From assembly GCA_047626155.1 (NCBI GenBank), contig JBLHRR010000066.1, positions 1 through 27,026 on the forward strand: DNA of 27,026 nt, given 5' to 3'. Made by a program: the position numbers and the translations under genes. Positions 8,109 to 15,848 of this stretch are shown here, piece after piece. The first letter of the stretch is position 1. Every line of letters starts with the position of its first letter. The notes beneath the pieces are model-generated. The model was not told the DNA's origin. It did no database searches and saw only the letters and a list, made by a program, of their open reading frames with translations. This DNA is from CALGLS01 sp047626155 (GTDB taxonomy: Bacteria > Bacteroidota > Bacteroidia > Chitinophagales > Saprospiraceae).

Positions 8109-9191
8109 ATGAAACGAAAACTGCGAATTAACGGCCACTCTCATTTACTTCCTTATCCGGAGGATATCCCTCAATTTATGAAGGACAAAGAAATATTCTG
8201 GGTAGATAAGGATCGAAAGTTCATGCTTCAAAAAGATTGGAGCCGACCTGTTACCGACTCTAGTTTTTTTCTAGATGAAAAACTAGCGTGGATGGAAGGA
8301 TTTAATATCGATCACGCGGTTGTCTTAAACCTATCTCAACTTTATGGAAATGGGCTGCGCGTGGAAGAGATGAAAAAGGCTCTGCGATTTCAGAACGATT
8401 TCAATGCAAAAGTTCAACGAGATCATCCTTCAAAATTTACTTGTGGTTTTGTAGTGCATCCGGGTTTTGTTCAGGGAGCAATGTGGGAAATTCAGCGTTG
8501 TGTTGAGGAACTTGGGATGCAATTACTTTGTCTTCCAACTCATTATATGGATACTATTGGGACTTGGCGATGTATCTTTGACGAGGAAAATGAACCGATT
8601 TTTGAAATGGCAAGCAAATACAATCTTGCTTTAGAGGTTCACCCTTATGACGGCGAAAAATTCATAAAGCTTGAGAATACTTCCTGGCGCTTTCATCTTA
8701 TTTGGATGCTAGCACAATGCGCCGATGCCTATCACTTTTTAACGTTGAATGGCTATGCAGATAAATTCCCAAATATGCGAACTTGTTTTGCACATGGCGG
8801 ACAGTTAGCACAAATGAATCTTGGAAGAAGGATACAGGGCTTTGACGGGCGTCCGGATTTATTTGAAGGGAAATCACATCCTAGAAAAGCAGTTGGACAT
8901 AAGAATATCTTCTTTGACACCTTGGTACACGACACAGGCTCATTAAAGTTAGTTGTTGAAAATCAGACTTCTAAGCAGATCGTAATGGGTCTAGATGATC
9001 CTTATCCTTTAGGTGAAATGGATAGCGAAGTACAATCATCATATCCTGGGAAAATTTTAGATTTAGCTAAAGAACGCAATATACTTACCGAAGAAGAATG
9101 CGATTCCATTTGGGATGAAAATGTCATTCGATGGCTTTGTGGAGATGATGAAATTGCGAAACAAAAATTAATAAATCGGATCATAGGTTAA
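8109..9191 (+). CDS. 2-amino-3-carboxymuconate-6-semialdehyde decarboxylase (ACMSD)
   Basis: This is a zinc-dependent amidohydrolase-fold decarboxylase that turns ACMS into 2-aminomuconate semialdehyde, diverting it from quinolinate and NAD synthesis. The 360 residues contain H10-S-H12 (metal), H178 in LEVHPYD, H229 in FAHGGQLAQ and D296 in MGLDDPYPLG. These line up closely with the metal ligands and catalytic histidine described for the Pseudomonas fluorescens enzyme (NbaD). The product feeds the aldehyde dehydrogenase encoded upstream. The stop codon overlaps the next start by one base (TAATG), so the two are probably translationally coupled. Confidence 0.94.
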   Translation: MKRKLRINGHSHLLPYPEDIPQFMKDKEIFWVDKDRKFMLQKDWSRPVTDSSFFLDEKLAWMEGFNIDHAVVLNLSQLYGNGLRVEEMKKALRFQNDFNAKVQRDHPSKFTCGFVVHPGFVQGAMWEIQRCVEELGMQLLCLPTHYMDTIGTWRCIFDEENEPIFEMASKYNLALEVHPYDGEKFIKLENTSWRFHLIWMLAQCADAYHFLTLNGYADKFPNMRTCFAHGGQLAQMNLGRRIQGFDGRPDLFEGKSHPRKAVGHKNIFFDTLVHDTGSLKLVVENQTSKQIVMGLDDPYPLGEMDSEVQSSYPGKILDLAKERNILTEEECDSIWDENVIRWLCGDDEIAKQKLINRIIG

Positions 9192-9832
9192 TGGACTTTC
9201 TTCCTGAAAAAATTGAAGATTATGTCTTGGATCACTCTCAACAAGAGCCAGAATTATTACAAAAACTCAACCGAGAGACCTGGCAAAAGGTATTACAGCC
9301 ACGAATGTTAAGCGGGCATTTTCAAGGCAGAGTATTAAGTATGATTTCTAAATTAATTGCACCAAAGCATATTTTAGAAATCGGAACTTATACTGGCTAT
9401 TCTGCATTATGTTTAGCTGAAGGAATGCAATCTGGGGGTACACTTCATACAATTGACATCAATGAAGAGTTACATGAGCTACAACGAAAGTACTTTGATG
9501 CTTCAGGCTTCGGATCTAATATTTTTCAGCATACTGGAAACGCTTTAGAAGTTATTCCAGAATTGGACCAAGTTTTTGACTTGGTATTCATTGATGCCGA
9601 TAAAAAAAACTACCAAAAATATTTAGAGTTAATCCTTCCGAAGTTAAAAAAAGGAGGTGTTATTCTAAGTGACAATGTACTGTGGAGCGGAAAGGTTGTT
9701 GAAACTATCAAGAAAGAGGATACTGATACCCAGGCATTAGTGACTTATAACAAATTATTGAATGAGCACGCTGATTTGGAAACCGTTTTACTCCCAATTA
9801 GGGATGGCTTAACAATTTCACGTAAAAAATAA
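9191..9832 (+). CDS. O-methyltransferase, catechol/caffeoyl-CoA type
   Basis: This is a 213-residue class I SAM-dependent methyltransferase of the metal-dependent OMT family. ILEIGTYTGYSAL near residue 58 is the SAM-binding motif. FIDADKKNYQKY holds the metal-binding aspartate, and ILSDNVLWSGKVV is the family's second metal segment. The usual substrates are catechols or other vicinal diols. Its start codon overlaps the ACMSD stop (TAATG), making it the last gene of the kynurenine cluster. 3-Hydroxykynurenine and 3-hydroxyanthranilate are ortho-aminophenols that such an enzyme might methylate, but that is inference from position only. A housekeeping or unrelated role is equally possible. Confidence 0.88.
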   Translation: MDFLPEKIEDYVLDHSQQEPELLQKLNRETWQKVLQPRMLSGHFQGRVLSMISKLIAPKHILEIGTYTGYSALCLAEGMQSGGTLHTIDINEELHELQRKYFDASGFGSNIFQHTGNALEVIPELDQVFDLVFIDADKKNYQKYLELILPKLKKGGVILSDNVLWSGKVVETIKKEDTDTQALVTYNKLLNEHADLETVLLPIRDGLTISRKK

Positions 9833-9852
9833 ACCAAAGTTAGAAATGGTTT
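9831..9852. terminator. weak hairpin between convergent genes
   Basis: aaacca (9831-9836) pairs with tggttt (9847-9852) around a 10-base loop. It overlaps the stop codon of the methyltransferase gene and lies in the 44-base gap facing tatA. No clear T-tract follows on either side, so termination is only a guess. Confidence 0.2.
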
Positions 9853-9876
9853 GTTAGTGACCGAGCCGATTTTGAA

Positions 9877-10164
9877 TTAAAACTTCCTCTTTATAGAACC
9901 GGCAGTATCTTCAACATCGTCTCTTATCCCTTCAATTTCTTTCTTAATATCCTTGGTTATATCCAAGTTAATATCATTCTTTTTTGCGCTTTTAGTGATT
10001 TCGCTTTTAATATCATTTGTTGCATCTTTAATTTGACGCATCCCTTTTCCAAGCCCTCTTGCAATCTCTGGCACTTTATCTGCACCAAACACCAATAGGA
10101 CAACAAAGAGGATAAAACCTATCTCTGCACCGCTAATAAATAAGAAATAAGCTTGCGATATCAT
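9877..10164 (-). CDS. tatA: Sec-independent translocase TatA
   Basis: This is a 95-residue protein with one N-terminal transmembrane helix (about residues 13-27). The family's FG hinge follows (LLVFGADKVPEIARGLGKGM) and then an amphipathic helix (MRQIKDATNDIKSEI) and a charged, probably flexible tail. TatA forms the pore for export of folded proteins with twin-arginine signals, working with TatC, which is not in the window. It reads as a single gene: a strong terminator separates it from the upstream M1 peptidase gene, and it converges with the O-methyltransferase gene. TatA and TatB cannot always be told apart in this phylum, but the length and hinge favour TatA. Confidence 0.93.
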   Translation of the reverse strand: MISQAYFLFISGAEIGFILFVVLLVFGADKVPEIARGLGKGMRQIKDATNDIKSEITKSAKKNDINLDITKDIKKEIEGIRDDVEDTAGSIKRKF

Positions 10165-10168
10165 AACA

Positions 10169-10176
10169 CAAATATA
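10169..10176 (-). promoter_or_regulatory. candidate -7 element of tatA abutting the start codon
   Basis: The minus strand reads TATATTTG, a full match to TAnnTTTG, with only four bases between it and the ATG at 10164. Transcription would start at or next to the ATG and give a leaderless or nearly leaderless message. I see no good -33 box. Confidence 0.5.
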
Positions 10177-10232
10177 CTTATGACTTCCGAATTATATGTT
10201 AAGTGTTGTATTTTTTTTGACATTCTAAATAG

Positions 10233-10265
10233 AAAAGCCCCTTCGATTAAACCGAAGGGGCTTTT
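10233..10265 (-). terminator. strong intrinsic terminator after the M1 peptidase gene
   Basis: A perfect 13-base-pair stem (aaaagccccttcg at 10233-10245 with cgaaggggctttt at 10253-10265) surrounds a 7-base loop. On the minus strand it lies 18 bases past the stop codon of the M1 gene and ends in a T-rich stretch. Because A-runs flank both sides it could also work in the other direction. It insulates tatA from the peptidase operon. Confidence 0.9.
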
Positions 10266-10283
10266 AATCTGTTATAAATGGAA

Positions 10284-12587
10284 CTATTGCCCCTTTACAT
10301 TTTCTTTAAACTTATTAAAATCACCTAATTTTTTTCGCTTAGGCCAGCTGTTATTGCTAGTATCTATATCTGCGGTTTCCTCGTCAGGATCCACAATAAT
10401 CTTCGTTATTTCCATTTCCGAAGCAATAACTTTACCAACTGAAGCATCATTCTTTCTCCATATCTCAGCAGGATAGGTTACTCTTTTTGTAGAACCATCA
10501 CTATACGTAAATTCGGCAATGATTGGCATTGGAATACCTCCTGGTTTTTCAAAAGTTACTTCATAGAAAAACTTAGGGTTTTTCAAGCTTGCTCTCTCAT
10601 TAGCCGGCACATTATCCATTATATAAGCTTGTAGGGTTGGCACATCGGCCAATGTTGAAGTACGCATACTTTCTTCGAAATCTTCACTATCCTCATCTAT
10701 TAAATAAACCAATGCCGGAAGATCGCTTTCTTTCATTCCTCGCTGCTCCATCATTTCCCTAACCTCTTTACTCATTTTCGAAGTAACATAAAAGGTTTTT
10801 ACCTCTTTCACCCCAATATCAGTATAATCTGTGGAATAGAACCATGATCTCCAGAACCAATCTAAATCAACCGCAGATGCATCCTCCATCGTTCTAAAGA
10901 AATCTTCTGGAGTTGGATGTTTAAACATCCAACGCTGAGAATAGGTTCTAAAAGCATAGTCGAATAAATCACGCCCCATAATTGTTTCACGTAAAATATT
11001 GAGCCCTGTCGCTGGTTTCGAATATGCATTTGCTCCAAAATTATAAGTATTTAATCCCTTTGTCATTATGGGAGCCATTCGGTCCTGGTCGCCTGCCATA
11101 TAGCTTACAATCTTGTTGGCCGGTCCTCTACGTGAGGGATAAGCCTTGTTTGGTGCTATAGCATCTGGATACCACTCTCCGAAATCCTGTTCTGCAACAT
11201 ATTGCACAAATGTATTTAAGCCTTCGTCCATCCAAGTCCATTGACGTTCGTCACTATTTACAATCATAGGGAAATAGTTGTGTCCAACTTCATGAATAAT
11301 AACACTCATCATTCCGTATTTTGTCCGATCACTATATGTTCCGTCTTTATCTGGCCTTCCATAATTCCAGCAAATCATTGGGTATTCCATCCCTTGATTC
11401 TTTGCATGCACAGAAATTGCTTTATGGTAAGGGTAATCAAAGGACATTCTTGAGTAAGACTTCAAAGTACTTGCAACCACTACAGTCGAATAATCTTCCC
11501 ATAAAGGGTTTCCTTCTGGTGGATACATTGAAACTGCCATTACATCTTTATCTCCTATCTTTACTGACATCATATCCCAAATATATCTTCGGGAAGTTGC
11601 GAAACCAAAGTCACGCACATTTTCTGCTTTTAGCTTCCAAGTCTTTGTTGACCTTCGAAATCCTTTTGATGCCACTTCTGCTTCCGCCTGTGTAACGATA
11701 ATAACGGGCTTCTCGTAAGCCTTTTTTGCCTGATTATAGCGATCCATCATCTCTTTAGTAAAAACATCTTTTCTATTTACAAGTACTCCTGTTCCGTCTA
11801 GGACGTGATCGGAGGGAACAGTAATATTCACTTCGTAATCACCAAATGGCAAGGCAAATTCGTCTCGACCCCAAAACTGACTATTCTGCCATCCTTCTAC
11901 ATCACTATATACGGCCATACGCGGAAAGAATTGTGCAATTACATAGCCTCTATTTCCATCTTCAAAAGTCTCAAAACCACTTCTAGCACGATCTACTGTA
12001 TGTTCTGGAATGTTGTACCACCATCTCACAGAAAATGAAAACTTCCCTCCTGGCTTCAAGTTCTGAGGCATTTCAACACGCATCATCGTTTGATTGATTG
12101 TGTATTCCAAATCAGCTCCTTTAGAAGATTTAACCGCTTGAATTTTGAATCCTCCATCAAACGCAGTACCCATATGTTCTCCAACAAAACTACTCGCCAT
12201 AGTAGCAGGTTGCGTTCCACTGCCTTCTATCAATGGAGATTTTGAATCTTTTTCTCGTACATTTTGATCTAACTGTACCCATAAATATTCAAGAACGTCG
12301 GGAGAGTTATTTGTATACGTTATGGTTTCAAAACCGCTAATCTTCGCTTGCTGATCGTCTAGTACAATATCCATTACATAATCCGCCTGCTGTTGATAAT
12401 ACTGTGGCCCGGGAGCTCCATTTGCACTTCTGTAAACATTTGGTGTTGAGAACTCTTCATACAATTGCTTGAACCGATTCACGTTAGAATGGCCAGGCTT
12501 TCGCTCTGTTGACTCCTCTTCTTGCGCGTAAGTAAAGCCAGTTACAAGCAGCAAAGCTACAAGAGATAAGTATTTAAGTAATTTCAT
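10284..12587 (-). CDS. periplasmic M1-family (gluzincin) metallopeptidase
   Basis: The 767-residue protein begins with a signal peptide (MKLLKYLSLVALLLVTGFTYAQ). The zinc site is H432-E433-V-G-H436, and E455 lies 18 residues after H436 in WTWMDEGLNTFVQY, the M1 arrangement. Upstream, QGMEYPMI (G399-M-E-Y-P403) takes the place of the GAMEN exopeptidase loop, a change seen in many bacteroidal M1 proteins. The end has no T9SS sorting tail, so it probably stays in the periplasm or on the inner face of the outer membrane. It is the last gene of a minus-strand group with a DUF6702-type gene 151 bases upstream. Aminopeptidase activity is expected but its substrates are unknown. Confidence 0.92.
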   Translation of the reverse strand: MKLLKYLSLVALLLVTGFTYAQEEESTERKPGHSNVNRFKQLYEEFSTPNVYRSANGAPGPQYYQQQADYVMDIVLDDQQAKISGFETITYTNNSPDVLEYLWVQLDQNVREKDSKSPLIEGSGTQPATMASSFVGEHMGTAFDGGFKIQAVKSSKGADLEYTINQTMMRVEMPQNLKPGGKFSFSVRWWYNIPEHTVDRARSGFETFEDGNRGYVIAQFFPRMAVYSDVEGWQNSQFWGRDEFALPFGDYEVNITVPSDHVLDGTGVLVNRKDVFTKEMMDRYNQAKKAYEKPVIIVTQAEAEVASKGFRRSTKTWKLKAENVRDFGFATSRRYIWDMMSVKIGDKDVMAVSMYPPEGNPLWEDYSTVVVASTLKSYSRMSFDYPYHKAISVHAKNQGMEYPMICWNYGRPDKDGTYSDRTKYGMMSVIIHEVGHNYFPMIVNSDERQWTWMDEGLNTFVQYVAEQDFGEWYPDAIAPNKAYPSRRGPANKIVSYMAGDQDRMAPIMTKGLNTYNFGANAYSKPATGLNILRETIMGRDLFDYAFRTYSQRWMFKHPTPEDFFRTMEDASAVDLDWFWRSWFYSTDYTDIGVKEVKTFYVTSKMSKEVREMMEQRGMKESDLPALVYLIDEDSEDFEESMRTSTLADVPTLQAYIMDNVPANERASLKNPKFFYEVTFEKPGGIPMPIIAEFTYSDGSTKRVTYPAEIWRKNDASVGKVIASEMEITKIIVDPDEETADIDTSNNSWPKRKKLGDFNKFKENVKGQ

Positions 12588-12648
12588 GTTAAAATATTTT
12601 GTTAATTAATGAAGAATTAAAATCCCGACCAACTTGGTTCGTTAATTT

Positions 12649-12656
12649 CAAATTTA
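12649..12656 (-). promoter_or_regulatory. candidate -7 element of the M1 peptidase gene
   Basis: The minus strand reads TAAATTTG, matching TAnnTTTG, 61 bases before the ATG at 12587. No clear -33 TTTG is found at the right distance. The surrounding 151-base gap is AT-rich and holds nothing else I recognise. The peptidase may therefore have its own promoter in addition to readthrough from upstream. Confidence 0.35.
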
Positions 12657-12738
12657 CCGATAAGTATTGCATTTTAATATTGTGAATAAAACTAAAAAGT
12701 CGTTAAAAATAGTTTTTCTCTAGCGTTATAAGAAGTAA

Positions 12739-13242
12739 TTAATTGAAGTTTAACACTCCTTTAGGATTATCAACATCAAGAATTAAACTTTTTCTATTTT
12801 CTGTTGTTTTAAAATGAATAATATTCTGCTGTTCTGAAAAAACATCTGTTAAGGCTTTAAACTCAACTTCTAAACTTTTAAGCTCCTTGACTCCAGTGAC
12901 TTCAATATATGATTTTACCATATCGACATCATATTCTATTCCGAGATAATCCAAGGTCACAGGGGTTCCATTGACTAAAATATTTAATTTCTGAAGAATA
13001 TATTTCTTCAATAGAGCCACATCTTCTGTTGTTTCTTTTGCTGTTCCCAAGGAAACATCTGGCCGATATCTTTTCCGAAGGACCTCCTCAATATCATCAA
13101 TAAAAAACTGTGTGATAATCTGAAGCGACTCACTTTCTGCAACATATTCAATTTTCGTGATACTTACGTAAAATTTATGCTCGGCAGATCCTGTAATTAA
13201 TGAAAAAAGAAAAACTAAGAAGGTTATTTTTAAAAACTTCAT
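12739..13242 (-). CDS. DUF6702-type exported protein
   Basis: This is a 167-residue protein with a signal peptide (MKFLKITFLVFLFSLITGSA). The mature part opens with EHKFYVSITKIEYV, and QIITQFFIDDIEEVLRKRY follows; these segments mark the bacteroidal DUF6702 family as I know it. The rest alternates short beta strands and charged turns (INILVNGTPV, YIEVTGVKELKSLEVEFKAL), and the protein ends in DNPKGVLNFN. No catalytic motif is visible and the function is unknown. It sits between the paralogous carboxypeptidase-regulatory-like genes and the M1 peptidase gene on the same strand. This suggests a shared envelope process, though I cannot name one. Confidence 0.75.
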   Translation of the reverse strand: MKFLKITFLVFLFSLITGSAEHKFYVSITKIEYVAESESLQIITQFFIDDIEEVLRKRYRPDVSLGTAKETTEDVALLKKYILQKLNILVNGTPVTLDYLGIEYDVDMVKSYIEVTGVKELKSLEVEFKALTDVFSEQQNIIHFKTTENRKSLILDVDNPKGVLNFN

Positions 13243-13302
13243 AAAGCAATTTAGGGTTAAATTTATATATGACGAAAATTAAAAAATTATGTAAAACAAA
13301 AA

Positions 13303-14073
13303 TCATTCCTCATTCTCCATAAGTCTTGCAACATACTCTTCACTTTTTGTCTTGAAAAGATTAAGGACTTCCGAAAAATTTTCCTTTTTAAAATCGTCTT
13401 GCAAAGTAGAAGTTTCAATGCAAAAAAGAACAAAATCATAGACCCTATTTTCAGGGATTCCATATGCCTCTTTAAAGAACTCCTCAGAATAATGATGAAT
13501 AACAAGCGCTACTGAATTATTTTGCCCTTCCCATTCTCGTTTTATTTTAAGTTTTCTGTAATACCCAGTCCAATGTTTATAAATAGCTTCCAAATTCACA
13601 TTTAATGGAAAAAAAGCAATCGCAACGGGTACAATCTTTTCTTCTCCTTCTTCCTTAAAACCTGGGATACCAACGTCGTCAAAGTTTAATTTTTTTTGCG
13701 TTTTAATATTTTGAATATCGATAGCAATATTTCCAGATAAATTGGGGCCAAGAATAACTTCGTCTAGTTGATTTACTAGTTCAGACAATCTAATGGTTAA
13801 GATACCTTTCTCATTTATTTCTTCTGAAATGATTACCTTCTCGGTCACATAAGTCACGGAAGAAAACACTAGGGTATCTTCCCTATTTACTCGTATTGAA
13901 AAGTTGCCATTTTCATTAGTAATCGCGTTAAATCTAGAGGTGGTATTTAGTATATGAATTCCCTCTTTATCTCTTTCATTCGTAACCTTACCGTGAAGTA
14001 CTTGTGATTGCGCGATTCCTTTTAAAGAGAAAAGCAAAATGGTGACAAACATGAAGTAAAAAGATCTATTCAC
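13303..14073 (-). CDS. carboxypeptidase-regulatory-like domain exported protein, second paralogue
   Basis: The N-terminal half is a CarboxypepD_reg-like beta sandwich: QVLHGKVTNERDKEGIHILN, then AITNENGNFSIRV and VNQLDEVILGP. A C-terminal alpha-rich part of about 110 residues carries no known motif. I prefer the GTG at 14073, which overlaps the upstream stop by eight bases and gives a clean signal peptide (MNRSFYFMFVTILLFSLKGIAQ). An ATG at 14130 would add 19 residues inside the upstream gene, and an ATG at 14052 would shorten the signal peptide. It is homologous to the next gene upstream: both share NQL-[DE]-EVI, then GN and an I-x-T segment. No enzyme motif is seen, and the role may be structural in the envelope. 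Confidence 0.75.
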   Translation of the reverse strand: MNRSFYFMFVTILLFSLKGIAQSQVLHGKVTNERDKEGIHILNTTSRFNAITNENGNFSIRVNREDTLVFSSVTYVTEKVIISEEINEKGILTIRLSELVNQLDEVILGPNLSGNIAIDIQNIKTQKKLNFDDVGIPGFKEEGEEKIVPVAIAFFPLNVNLEAIYKHWTGYYRKLKIKREWEGQNNSVALVIHHYSEEFFKEAYGIPENRVYDFVLFCIETSTLQDDFKKENFSEVLNLFKTKSEEYVARLMENEE

Positions 14074-14872
14074 GAAGGTTTTTAAAATCTTTGCTCTTTT
14101 GATACATAAAATCCAATAAACGAATTTCATTTTCCTCTTTCAACCAACTAAATTGCATTCCGTTTTCCTCTAAGTAGTAGATGAATTCATTTGCTTGTTC
14201 CTCTTGAATTCCAAAAATTGATGTCAAATAACTATTACTAAATCGTTGCCTCAAACTCCTGACGAGATAATTCTGATCTTTATTTATTTCTTTAACTGTT
14301 TTTTTCTTTTTCTTCGGAAACAGAAGACCGGCTAATCCAACAAAATCGGCCCCAGCAAATCGCGGACCATTAAAATAAGCCTCCTCAGCTTTATTGCCCT
14401 TAATAGAGGTGTATCGGTCTGCAGAAAACTCGTAATCGAATTCGAGTGCTTCATAAGATAAGTCCCATTGAGGAACAACATTTGCGGTTTGAATTTGGTT
14501 AACATCAGCCCTGACGTTTCCGAGTAGATCATAAGGTCGAATAATTACCTCCTCCAATTGATTCACTACAGGATTAAGATAAATGCCCATCTTTTTATTG
14601 TCAATAACACCCTCATCAACAATTACGATAAAAGATGAAAACTGCAAGGCTGTAACTGAAATCCGATCGTTTTCAGCAACCAATAAATCAAAAAGTCCTT
14701 CGGAAGATGTAACAGTTCCTTTTTGAGACGAGATATTGTATATGGTGACTCCTTCGACATCTAAACCGATTGGCGCAGTAACTTTTCCTGAAATAATAAC
14801 TCTTACTATATCCTGAGATAAAAGGCATAAAGGGAGCAGCAGAAGGATGGCTAAGAGTCGGTGTCTTCTCAT
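14066..14872 (-). CDS. carboxypeptidase-regulatory-like domain exported protein, first paralogue
   Basis: This is a 268-residue protein with a signal peptide (MRRHRLLAILLLLPLCLLSQ). A CarboxypepD_reg-like domain follows: IISGKVTAPIGLDVEGVTIY, VTSSEGLFDLLV, VVNQLEEVIIRPYDLLGN. In TonB-dependent receptors this domain sits before the plug, but here it is followed only by a helical region of about 130 residues containing a lysine cluster (FPKKKKKTVKEINKDQ) and FGIQEEQANEFIYYLEEN. The downstream gene is a diverged tandem copy that keeps the same order of parts. The start is 85 bases from the divergent pepE ATG. The function is unknown. Confidence 0.8.
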   Translation of the reverse strand: MRRHRLLAILLLLPLCLLSQDIVRVIISGKVTAPIGLDVEGVTIYNISSQKGTVTSSEGLFDLLVAENDRISVTALQFSSFIVIVDEGVIDNKKMGIYLNPVVNQLEEVIIRPYDLLGNVRADVNQIQTANVVPQWDLSYEALEFDYEFSADRYTSIKGNKAEEAYFNGPRFAGADFVGLAGLLFPKKKKKTVKEINKDQNYLVRSLRQRFSNSYLTSIFGIQEEQANEFIYYLEENGMQFSWLKEENEIRLLDFMYQKSKDFKNLRE

Positions 14873-14957
14873 TATATAAATTTACACTTTGTTTTCTTAT
14901 TAATATCTTAAAGTATTGTTTTAGTATTGTTAAATTTATGCCTCTCAATAAATCTAA

Positions 14958-15662
14958 ATGAAAAACCTTATCGTTGCCAGCACATCAACCATTTTTAATG
15001 GAAACTATTTAGACTATCTTTTAGAAGCCACTCTTGTTGATTTTTATTCCGAAGCTAATGAAATCATCTTTATACCTTACGCTAGACCAGGTGGAATTTC
15101 ACACGATGCGTATACGCTAAATGCTTCTGAAGCATTTAAAAAAATTGGTAAAAAAGTTATTGGCATTCATACATTCGAAAACCCGATTGAGGCATTAAAA
15201 AGTGCAAAAGGTGTTTTTACCGGAGGAGGCAACACCTTTGTGCTAGTTTCTCAGCTGTACCAGAAAGCGCTAATGCAGCCTCTTCGAGAAGCGATTTTCA
15301 ATGGCCTCTCCTATTTAGGCACTAGTGCTGGTAGTAATATTTGTGGCGTGAGCATGCAAACCACCAATGACATGCCGATTGTATACCCACCTTCCTTTAA
15401 AACACTGGGGGTAGTCCCTTTCAACATAAATCCGCACTATTTAGATCCAGTCCCAGATAGCACACATATGGGAGAAACTCGCGAGACTCGCATACGAGAA
15501 TATCACACCCAAAATACCGTACCTGTCATCGGATTAAGAGAAGGGAGTTGGCTGGAGGTACATGGAGATTCCATAATATTAAAAGGACCTCATAGCGCTC
15601 GAGTTTTTGAGCAAAATAAAAAAGCATACGAAGTAGAGGCATCTAGCCTTTTGGATATTTAA
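14958..15662 (+). CDS. pepE: dipeptidase E (alpha-aspartyl dipeptidase, peptidase S51)
   Basis: This 234-residue cytoplasmic serine peptidase splits dipeptides with an N-terminal aspartate. The nucleophile lies in GTSAGSN (S123), and D138 in TTNDMPI and H160 in FNINPHYLDP complete the triad. The spacing is identical to that of the enteric enzyme, shifted by three residues. FTGGGNTF (87-94) and PYARPGG are also family hallmarks. No signal peptide is seen. It diverges from the minus-strand paralogue operon and converges with the GNAT gene, so it is probably transcribed alone. The 85-base upstream gap is AT-rich, without a convincing TAnnTTTG box. Confidence 0.95.
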   Translation: MKNLIVASTSTIFNGNYLDYLLEATLVDFYSEANEIIFIPYARPGGISHDAYTLNASEAFKKIGKKVIGIHTFENPIEALKSAKGVFTGGGNTFVLVSQLYQKALMQPLREAIFNGLSYLGTSAGSNICGVSMQTTNDMPIVYPPSFKTLGVVPFNINPHYLDPVPDSTHMGETRETRIREYHTQNTVPVIGLREGSWLEVHGDSIILKGPHSARVFEQNKKAYEVEASSLLDI

Positions 15663-15682
15663 CATTCAAATGTCTTAATAAA

Positions 15683-15705
15683 CTACCTATCGGCAGATCC
15701 ATCGG
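15683..15705. repeat. copy 1 of a shared intergenic sequence
   Basis: The 23 bases ctacctatcggcagat... match a segment at 17930-17952 at 18 of 23 positions, including an uninterrupted ggcaga and a ccatcg. Both copies lie within about 25 bases downstream of a plus-strand stop codon. This may be a degraded member of a dispersed intergenic repeat. Confidence 0.4.
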
Positions 15706-15804
15706 GATATCAGAGCTAAGGATTTTTCTGATCCTGGGTGATTATTTATTGTTTATTTCTTATTCTTTATTTCCTATTAATCATTTGAACTTCACCGTTT
15801 TAAT

Positions 15805-15839
15805 TTTTCACTTTTCACTTTTCACTTTCCACTTTCCAC
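15805..15839. repeat. five tandem heptamers (ttttcac/tttccac)
   Basis: Five consecutive 7-base units occur: three ttttcac, then two tttccac. They lie in the 186-base spacer between convergent pepE and the GNAT gene, ending nine bases before the GNAT stop codon. The tract is part of a longer pyrimidine-rich stretch. The units are too short and too even to be a CRISPR array. This is probably a simple-sequence tract prone to slippage. Confidence 0.8.
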
Positions 15840-15848
15840 TGGTTATTC

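Noticed and set aside
11321..11695. 124-codon open frame on the plus strand within the M1 peptidase gene
   Set aside because: It is antisense to a gene with intact catalytic motifs and its translation looks like low-order sequence. It is not a gene.
15805..15839. CRISPR array
   Set aside because: Units of 7 bases without spacers and no cas genes. It is a simple tandem repeat.
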